Position numbers and translations under genes: made by a program
Origin: Symsagittifera roscoffensis
Lineage: Eukaryota > Xenacoelomorpha > Acoela > Convolutidae
DNA: 62,000 nt
NCBI RefSeq assembly: GCF_963678635.1
Contig: NW_026970697.1
Coordinates: 1-62,000 of the forward strand
Reading direction: 5' to 3'
The notes under the pieces: model-generated
Databases searched by the model: none
The model's input: the letters and a program-made list of their open reading frames with translations, nothing else
What the model was told of the DNA's origin: nothing
Shown here: positions 54,436 to 62,000 of the stretch, piece after piece
Position numbering within the stretch: position 1 is the first letter of the stretch
How the letters are laid out: every line of letters starts with the position of its first letter

Positions 54436-56283
54436 CTAAACTATTGACCTACAATCCCTCTCGTTGTCTTTGTGTTGTCGTATTGACGGCATGATCTTCA
54501 CCTTCGCCCTGACTGTCAGCGATGCCATGGCTGCTGCCCACTCGGGGTCATCTCTGGTCACTTCTCTCTCTAACAGTCCACCCAGCATCCGCATCACTTG
54601 CGGTGTGACCTGCACCGTTTTGTCCAGTAATGAGAGGCTGTTTATGTTCATGCGAGAGAGTTCCTGCTGGACCAGGTTTAAGCGCAGCAACAGATCCAAG
54701 GGCACCGGGTCCCTTTTCGATAGGATTTTTATCTCGGCTGCTTTTTCGACAGGTAACTCAGGATGCCCTGGAATTGGATGTCCAGCCATATCTAACCATC
54801 TCGTTAAGGGAAGCGATTCATAAGTTTCTTTGTCCAGAAACGAGAATCCTTTCTTTATTTCTGCCTGGTTGGCTTGCCTCTGTTCCAATCTTTCATAGAA
54901 CTCAGTTTTCTTGATGAGGCTGTCTGCATGCTGGTGTTTATCACGCCTCCTGTGCTCGATTATCATATGGTAGCCATTCAATCTTACTATCCATCTACCA
55001 ATATAACTCTGATCCATCGAGTAGGTCTTCAACCAGGATAACGCTCTGTTGTCCACGCGTAACTTGAAGGGAGCGCTCCCCAAGTATGCACGGTACTTTT
55101 CCACGAACTTGACTACTTCAAACATTTCTGCTTTTGGTGCACCATATTTCATCTCAGTGTCACTCAAGACTTTGCTGCCATATGCAATGGGACGGAGAAC
55201 TGTTCTCCGATTCCACTCTTGTTCCTGATGCAAATTTCCTGAGATGGCTACTACCGACGCGTCTGTATCAAGAACATACATGCCATCTTCTGTAGGCATG
55301 CCTAGTACTGGCGCTTCGCACAGTTCCCGTTTTATGTTCTCGAAGGCAACCTCTGCTTCATCGTTCCATTCGAACTTCTCTCCTTTGTTGCGCATTGGCC
55401 TCTGCATTGGGTACACCTTGTCCGCATATCCTTTGATGAATTCACGGTAATAATTAGCAAACCCTAGGAAGCTCATTAGCTGCGTGTCCGTTCTCGGAGC
55501 CTCCCATGTCGACACAGCCTCTACTGCTTCCGGATCCGGCCTCACACCATGCCTGTCCACCATTCTTCCCAGATACTTAATCGAATTCCTAAGGTTTTCA
55601 CATTTTGATGGTTTGCATTTCAAGCCTGCTCTTTTCATGCATCCAAAGACGTCATCGAGCCGATCAATGTGATCTTCCAGGGTCGGTGTCGCTATGACTA
55701 CGTCATCCACGTAACATATCACGAGATTCCCGCACTTTTTGGTCACTCCGGTCAAAGCCTGAGCCATCAGTCTTTGAAAAGTGGCCGTTGCATTGCACAA
55801 GCCGAAGGGCATCCTCTTCCACTGGTACAATCCGAATTCGCACGCGAATCCGGTTTTCTCTCTATCCTTCTTCCGCAGAGGGACCTGCCAGAAAGCCGAA
55901 CCCAAGTCCAGTGTTGTGAAGATTTTGGCACCACCAACTTTGGAGAGGCTCTCGTCTATTCGCGGTATCGGGTACGCATCTTTTATCGTCACCGCGTTCA
56001 AATAGCGAAAGTCGCAACAAAATCTTAACTGCCCCCCTTTCTTTTTTGCCATTACCACCCAATAAGCCCACGGCAATTTCGAGGGTTCTATCATGTCATA
56101 CTCGAGCAGCATTTCGATTTCCGCTCGGCACGCTTCCGACTTGTGTGGCGTCATTCGTCTCGCGCCCTCTCTGTGCGGAACGGCGCCTTCTTCCAGTTCA
56201 ATTTCGTGTTCGACGAAGTGAGAGCAACCGATATCCACTTTATGTCTCGAAAATACATCTGCGTTCCGATTTAAAATCTGCTT
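54436..56283 (-). pseudogene. pol: Element C reverse transcriptase-RNase H
   Basis: The open piece 54436-56238 has 600 codons; the frame stays open upstream to about 56283 (NADVFSRHKVDIGC). RT: CDFRYLNAVTIKDAYP, TTLDLGSAFWQVPL (D111), MPFGLCNATATFQ and CYVDDVVIA (YVDD 176-179), then a connection with FLGFANYYREFIKGY. RNase H: VLDTDAS (about 323-328), GAPKAEMFEVV and LRVDNRALSW. A region typical of this pol lineage (PIPGHPELPVE) follows. All catalytic motifs are intact. It ends at a TAG. Confidence 0.95.
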
Positions 56284-56443
56284 TCTCTTTTAAATGTTCT
56301 ATCTCTGGCAAAACCGGTTTGTCAGAATCTAGTTCATATGACGAGGGGCGTTCCGGAAAATTCGAGCAGCTCGATAAGCCGTCATCCGTTTCGGACTTCA
56401 TTGGAAACAATTTATTAATAGATTTTAATTCATTAATCCTCTT
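56284..56443 (-). pseudogene. Element C pol, broken stretch before RT
   Basis: Three frames carry stops. Short pieces link the pre-RT domain to the RT frame. It is probably a small deletion or cluster of frameshifts. Confidence 0.4.
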
Positions 56444-56773
56444 TCAAATTTTATCTTTATTGGCATGATAAGGACAGTCTTTCACATCATGTTTCTTCAA
56501 GTTTTGTGTCTCCTCATATTCTGTCCTCATCGGCAAAGCGTAACCAAGTTTTTTTCCACGCTGGATTGAAACCGTGGTGTCCAGTGTGTTCAATAACACA
56601 CTGAGACACAGTCCGTTTCGCGTTACCGAGTAGCTCCGGCCTAAAATCACCGAACTCTGACTATTTGGATTCGCTACTAAGCAAACCTGTTTACTATCAC
56701 TTAACGAATTCAAATTTCTCATTCTAAAAACTGCCACCACAGCTTGTCCTGGCTGTAGTTTTACTTTTCTATC
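56444..56773 (-). pseudogene. pol: Element C pol, beta-rich segment between protease and RT
   Basis: The frame is shared with the protease ORF across a TAA near 56774. About 100 codons of alternating hydrophobic strands with CLVANPNS and RGKKLGYALP. Many Ty3/gypsy pol proteins carry such a domain before RT; its role is unknown. Confidence 0.65.
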
Positions 56774-58635
56774 TTAAAAAATTGGCACCATGTTTTCATC
56801 TGTTATTATCCTATTAATTGGTTTCTTAACATACTTCCGGTCCGGGTTTCTAATCCATATCAGACCGTTGTTCAGGTCAATCATCACGTCAAAATTCCTG
56901 ACAAAATCTCTGCCCAAGATGAATTGGTCGGCGTCCTCTAAATTCTCTACTACCAGGAAGCTCATCCATAGATCTCGTCCTCCCATGTGGAGAACTGTTA
57001 TCGGCGTTCTTCCGGCTACGTAAATCGCCCCTCGATTGGCTGCGGCCATTCGGAGATTCGTCGGAATCAGATCTTCTCTCGTGAAGCCCATTCTTTCCCA
57101 AGTTTTTTTTATCGCCATCACGCTCACCATCGCCCCTGTGTCTAGAAGCCCTGTGACTCCGATTTTCTTGCCATTGGTGTCGAGCAGATGTGCCGTCACA
57201 TCAGCTTCGTATCCAATGTGTACCGCGTCTTGCTCCATCATGGCGTCATGGCCTATCCTGCGTACTTTGAGTTCCTCCTCCCCCAAATAGATCTGCCCTA
57301 TTTGGTCACTGCCTGTTGTTACATAAGTCCCAGTGTAGATACTGATTCCATCTACGTTCAGCATCACTTGATACGGCCCATAGACTTCCACGTAACGTCC
57401 ATGAAGTTTCTTTATGCGAGGTCCACCCGTTGTTAGTAGTGCTCGCACAGCTCTCGACTCAGTGCGTGGCTCCACCTGCCTCAGATAATCTGCATATGTG
57501 TCCAAATGCATCAAAGTGAACTCCGATGGTTCACTCAGATTCCTGATTACCTGGTGTCCAGCCACCGAGATTCTCGACTGTATCTTGCTTCCTTGCGGTA
57601 CCATGCCGAATCTCTGACCGGAGATCACATTAAGTTTCATGCTCAAACTGCTTGGTGCTTTTGTCTCTTCAACCTCCGTTGCTTCGAAGGCGTTCAGTTG
57701 CTCCTGTAGTTTCTCATTTTCCAGTTCGAGTTTCACTTTTTGTTCGATCTCTTTCGTCACTAGTTCCTGATGCACTCTGTTTATAGCATCCCTCGCGGCT
57801 GCCCTATAGTAAATCTTGAAATCATCGGCCGCAGTCGCTGGTTCCGGTTCACATGTCTCTTCTGTTATCGCCTGCGTTTTCTTCGTCGTCAGCTCTTGCG
57901 GTTTGTCTTTTCTGCGCGCCTCTGCTTCACTCAACAGGCGAGCTTTGCTGGCTTTCACTCCTGACAAAGCTTCTTCATGTCTTGGGTGTTTGATGTCTGC
58001 CACTGCATCCCAAAATTGCGGACATTCTGATTTAAAATGACCTTCCAAGTTGCAAAAGAAACACCTCGGGCCGAATTTTGCAATTACACTTCTCATGAAA
58101 TCCTCATGATCAACTTCTGACGCATCTTCGTCCTCGAGGCTAAAGCCTATTGCTTTCATGCCTTGTTTGTAAGTTGGGCATGCTGACACATGATGGTCTG
58201 TTGAGCTGCAATTGGCACAAGAGCGTCTCTTGTCCATATCGTCCCTGGGTTTGTACCAGTTGTTCCCTTGGTTTGCTGGCCCATTGTTAAAATTGCCATA
58301 ATTGTTCTTATAATAACCAGATCTTGAAGGAGGTTTCAATAAAAAGTATTCTTTGACTTGAGCCTCAACTCCTCTGTTGTTGGCGCATTGGTTGATAGTG
58401 GTGTGTAATGCGTAGCTAGCATTGTCCGAAGTTCATCATTCTTCACACTATCGATGAATTTTGAGGCTACTGCCAGGTTCATCCTTCGATTTGACTCATC
58501 CGGTTGGCTGCATCTTCTCAGCATTTCCAAGTCGTCTAGAAACTTGTCTATCGTTTCATCCTCTCGTTGCCTCCGTTTCTCGAAGCGCATCATCGCCTGG
58601 TGCCCCTGCACTCCTGATCCAAAACGGTTTAACAA
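56774..58635 (-). pseudogene. gag: Element C gag C-terminus with two zinc knuckles, and protease
   Basis: The piece 58336-58635 (end of the capsid-like segment) changes frame near 58345 and joins the 521-codon piece. CCHC knuckles are at 41-54 (CANC...H...C) and 93-106 (CFFC...H...C). A coiled-coil-like part lies at 185-222. The aspartic protease has DTG at 400-402 (GLLDTGAMVSVM) and ILGRDF near 472, which replaces the usual ILG helix. Gag and protease appear to share one frame. Role: RNA packaging, then self-processing of Gag-Pol. Confidence 0.9.
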
Positions 58636-60473
58636 GATTTCGAAGATTTGTTTGGCTGGTCACGCTGATATTGCTTCTTGGCCATGACACAGTAAAGGCT
58701 GTCCCTTCCAAGTTACTGGTGAGCGCACTGCATTCTTGTCTTTCCGATAAGTCCTCTTCCTCGAAATGCAGTTTCAACACCTCTATCCAGGTATCAATAC
58801 AGCCGTCAGGTTCGTCTTTATAGCATCTTGGTTTCTTAAAAACTCTTCTGGACTTCTCACTGCGTTCATTGGTTCTGGATAACCTGTTAAGGAATGTCTC
58901 CAAAGACCTGTTCAGAGGTTCAAAGGCTGTGTCCATTGCCGTAGCATCCCTTGAGTGTCCTGCTTGAGTATCGTCACCTGTGTCTAATAGTTCTCTATTC
59001 GGTGCATCCCTACAATCCGAATCACCGCGACTATTTCCTCCTTGGCCCACATGAAACCTCCCTGGGCTGGCATTTCTCCTGTTACTGGAATCACCTCTCC
59101 CAGTTGCATGTGTGCCTTGTGTCGGTCTTTCATTCGAGGTATGTATGTTCCCTGTTGAACTTGCCCTACTGTTGGGGCGCCATGTTCTATGATCCCTTGT
59201 GGTATAGCCTGATGAGCTGCCCCTGCCTCTAGTGGATCCATATGTCCGTCTCTTTTGATGGTCATTGAAGTTCACCTTTGGTTCCCTACTGGGACCTCCC
59301 GAAGTCGGTTCTCCTTCTCTTGGTCCACTCCTGTTTCCTAGTAGCGCGTCCAACCTGTCCATGATAGCCTGAGTTCGCCTCTCCATCATCGCTTCTAACT
59401 TTGTGTCAAGAGTCCCAAGAGTCTGCTCTTGTTGCGTTCTTAACTTCTCTATGTCGTCTCTTAAGCGTAACTCTCTCTGTTCCGCTTCTCTTGTCATTCG
59501 CGACAAGTTCTTTGCTATGTGCTCGTCCATTCTTTCTTTAAGCGTTTCTGCTTCTACTAACTTCTTGTCAATTTCGGTTTACTTCTTCCCGCAGACTTTC
59601 TCTTTCAACGTGGACCGCTCTTTCTAGTTCACTCATCCTTATGGACATCTGTTCGTTTTGTTCTCCTATACTGTCCACTGTATTGTTCAAGGCATATTCT
59701 AATGGTGTCCCGTTATCTACGAGTGGCGTCACTAGTGGCGGTAACACCCTGTCGGTCCCAGTTAGCTTCGTGCTGGTCGAGATCCGGGCTTTTATTCTCT
59801 GTCTCGACGTCTTTTCTTTATCCATTCAGGATCCGACAATGCATTGCCTAGCCCTTTTGTTTCTATTCTCCCCAGTTCGCGGCACTGAATTTGTCATGAT
59901 CGCAAAGCCTCTAGACTGCCCTGGTGTGTTTACGTCTTTGCTTATCGTTCTCACCACACCAAATTTGTCCATGTTTCCAGTCTCTCTTTCGACGTATGGC
60001 TCATTCTCCTGGGTCGAACTATTGAGGCTGACTTCAGATCCAAAGTCCACTTGCTCATCATTGTCCTCTTCTCCCTCCTGGGATTCACCTTCATTTCCTG
60101 TGCCCACTCCCATGGTGAAAAGAAAGATGTTCCCTAAAGTGTTCTTCATTCTTTCTGTGAACGATGAAGACGTTGTCTGTTTCTCCGTCACATGTGCCAT
60201 CATGGTATTGTCTGTTGGAGATCTCCTGGTCGCCACAACTTCAGTAGAGATGTCGGACAGTTCCGGCATCTCCTCTCGGTCCAGTGTTTCGGTGGAAGTG
60301 GCAAAATCATGACCTTGTTCTACCGGAGTAGATTCACTCGCTAGCCTTCTGTTCCCTCTCCCGTCCGGCCCATGCATTTCTTCGTTCTCATGCATGACCT
60401 GGTCCGGATGGACCTCCACTTTTAACATGGTTTTTTGCTCTTCCGAGGACTTCTGACTCCTGGTTTCAACCAT
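58556..60473 (-). pseudogene. gag: Element C gag N-terminal and capsid-like parts
   Basis: The ATG at 60473-60471 (MVETRSQKSSEE) starts an acidic 215-codon part. A TGA at 59826-59828 interrupts the frame, which continues to 59568. The next piece (58556-59530, frame shifted) begins with a coiled coil (EAEQRELRLRDDIEKL), then a Gly/Arg/Ser-rich disordered part and a capsid-like part (GCIDTWIEVLKLHF, SALTSNLEGTA). It changes frame again near 58600. Long Gag proteins with N-terminal coiled coils occur in several gypsy lineages. Confidence 0.8.
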
Positions 60474-61386
60474 TCTGCCTCAAACCATCTTCCTTTTGCC
60501 GGTCCGTATTCGTGTGATCCGTTCCACAAAAGGATCGGTCATTGCTTTTCTTTGCTCCTCAGGTATGTTTTTCTTAGAGCTATTACCTCGTTTAAGTATT
60601 CTTGACTTGTCTAGACTCATTTCCTATCTATCCCTTCTTAAGCCTATACACTCAATTCGATTTCTGGTGACTTTCTAGTCTGACTATTAATAAAAATAAC
60701 ACAACACAATAAGTTTCACAAGTTTCTATTAAATAGTGACCACGAATCCCTGTATGTAATCAGAATACAGTTTGTATATAATTTATTCACACTAAACGGT
60801 TATTTGTCGTGAGATATGAGAACTAGCACAATACGATGATATCAGTCAATTTAAAAGATAGTGCACTCACTTTCCAATCAAGCACAAATTATGTTAATTT
60901 AAAATCAAAAATAACAGACTAAGAATATTTCTATGAAAACGTATGTGTATTATACTTTAGTCGGTCGCAGTACAATGGTCGAACTTGAATTTTTAAAGAA
61001 AAAGCTTTCCCTGCTTGGTGCTGCACCAAACCGACAAAAGTTTGAAGGCAGAAATTTTCTCAAGTGGGCGTCTATTGCACCCACCGAGTACTGTGTTACC
61101 TATCTGCCTTCGGACTGCCCGAGCTAGACCTACTAAAATTCTCAGGGCAGTCACTTTTCGTAAAATCGTATTGGTTTTCAATTTACACCAATGAGTTACA
61201 CTCTTTTTCAATTTAAACTTAGTTTTGCGAATATCCGAGGTCGGACCTATTTTATTTTTGTCTGGTCTTTATTGAAAGACAAGTTACCAGCGCAGTCACT
61301 GATTCCTAGCCTGTCTCCTAATAACCTAATACCTCTCTCTATAATCTTTTCTTCGGTTTACCTAAATCCTTAAATAAAAAGAATAT
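60474..61386. other. Upstream region of element C gag
   Basis: GC falls sharply after about 60650. No convincing coding sequence; small frames at 60933-61127 (+) and 60993-61211 (minus) are shadows of each other. If element C is intact on this side, this would be its untranslated leader or LTR, but no primer binding site could be identified. Confidence 0.35.
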
Positions 61387-61742
61387 CTCTCCGGGTTGAC
61401 AAAAAACAGTACCCCTCCGGATTGGCAAAAATAGGACCCTTCCGGATTGGTAAAATTAAGACCCCTCCGGATTAGGACCCCTCTGAGTTAAAAAATTTAA
61501 GATCCCTCCGGATTGGGACCTCTCCGGTTTTGTGAAAACAAGACCCCTCCGGATTGGGAACCCTCCGATTCGAAAAAATTTTGACCCCTCCGGATTGGGA
61601 GCCCTCTGTTTTTGTAAAAGTAGCTTTTCGGAGATTTCCTTAATTTCAACCTATATCCCTCCGGATACGTTCTGCGATGCTATTATGCTGTTTGAATTAA
61701 CTGGGAAGGGTATATGATCCTTTCCTAGACCCCTCCGGATTG
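61387..61742 (+). repeat. Degenerate tandem repeat with CCTCCGGATT core
   Basis: CCTCCGG occurs at 61414, 61464, 61505, 61546, 61587, 61658 and 61732, with a TTCCGG variant near 61440. The central copies are 41 bases apart. Most are followed by ATTGG and separated by AAAA-containing spacers. On the element C strand the core reads CAATCCGGAGGGG. Confidence 0.85.
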
Positions 61743-62000
61743 AAGTTAAGCCTCTTATTTGACAATTCACTTTAACGGTGAAGGGTCTTATCGCTTGCCT
61801 AATTTCGGCTCTATTAAGGTCTTCTTGTGCCTTTAGCCTTCCCTTTTTGTCTAGAACTGTCTTAAGTTACTTAATTCAATCGCTATCACCTTTTGGTAGG
61901 GGTTTAAGGGCTTTCCAAAAAATTTTTTTATAAAACCTGAAGGGTGTACCCCCCAAATTGAGGAATTTGCTAAAAACAATCTCAAAAAATTTTCACGCTT
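61743..62000. other. Non-coding DNA at the window edge
   Basis: No gene or repeat recognised. Confidence 0.3.

Larger units (their letters stand above)
41831..60473 (-). mobile_element. Element C: candidate giant Ty3/gypsy retroelement
   Basis: The span combines gag-pol with macrodomain-like end (51127-60473) and the giant SGNH ORF (41831-50758). Same strand, 368 bp apart, similar moderate GC and similar density of frameshifts and stops; the flanks at both ends turn AT-rich. No LTRs are seen: the right end of the element may lie beyond 62000, and a left LTR was not found at 39-41.8 kb. The pol part is certain; the union is inference. Confidence 0.5.

Overview
This is eukaryotic nuclear DNA from an animal genome that I cannot place further. 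It is AT-rich and made mostly of decayed transposable elements. There are no operons, ribosome binding sites, phage genes or CRISPR arrays. The animal assignment rests on the element types: Ty3/gypsy LTR elements, one of them with Mag-like zinc knuckles, and an apurinic-endonuclease-type LINE with an N-terminal 2A-like peptide.

Region 1 (1-25100): two copies of one old AT-rich Ty3/gypsy-like family (element A, + strand). Copy 1 runs from the window edge to about 4072. Copy 2 starts near 6981 and is split by two younger insertions. Element B is a complete minus-strand LTR retrotransposon (7837-14804) with 5-bp target duplications ACCCG. The second insertion is a + strand LINE (17423-21102) with a 12-bp target duplication and a (CAA)n tail. 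A 426/433-bp direct repeat (R2) flanking a stray gag fragment lies between the copies and may be a remnant LTR.

Region 2 (25100-35200): badly decayed + strand coding sequence of unknown family (26.1-29.6 and 30.5-32.4 kb), a second copy of a 288-bp dispersed repeat (R1), and at 34.27-35.2 kb a Cys-containing, secreted-looking open region that may be a host exon or gene fragment.

Region 3 (35200-41800): non-coding. It holds a 1.4-kb almost pure A/T tract, a 13-bp tandem repeat, a fold-back MITE with TA flanks and a cluster of four short perfect inverted repeats.

Region 4 (41831-60473, minus strand): the most interesting part. From right to left there is a Ty3/gypsy gag-pol (coiled coil, capsid-like segment, two zinc knuckles, protease, RT-RNase H, integrase with GPY/F-type module). 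After the integrase comes an acidic linker and a macrodomain-like segment. After a 368-bp AT-rich gap comes a second coding unit of about 2,975 codons with a coiled coil, an SGNH-hydrolase domain, a possible second SGNH-like domain and a possible C-terminal membrane segment. Both units are on one strand, show the same kind of decay (frameshifts and in-frame stops) and are GC-richer than their flanks. I suggest they are one giant retroelement of at least 18.6 kb. No LTR pair was found inside the window to prove this.

Region 5 (60474-62000): AT-rich DNA upstream of the gag start, with at least seven copies of a CCTCCGG-containing repeat at 61387-61742.
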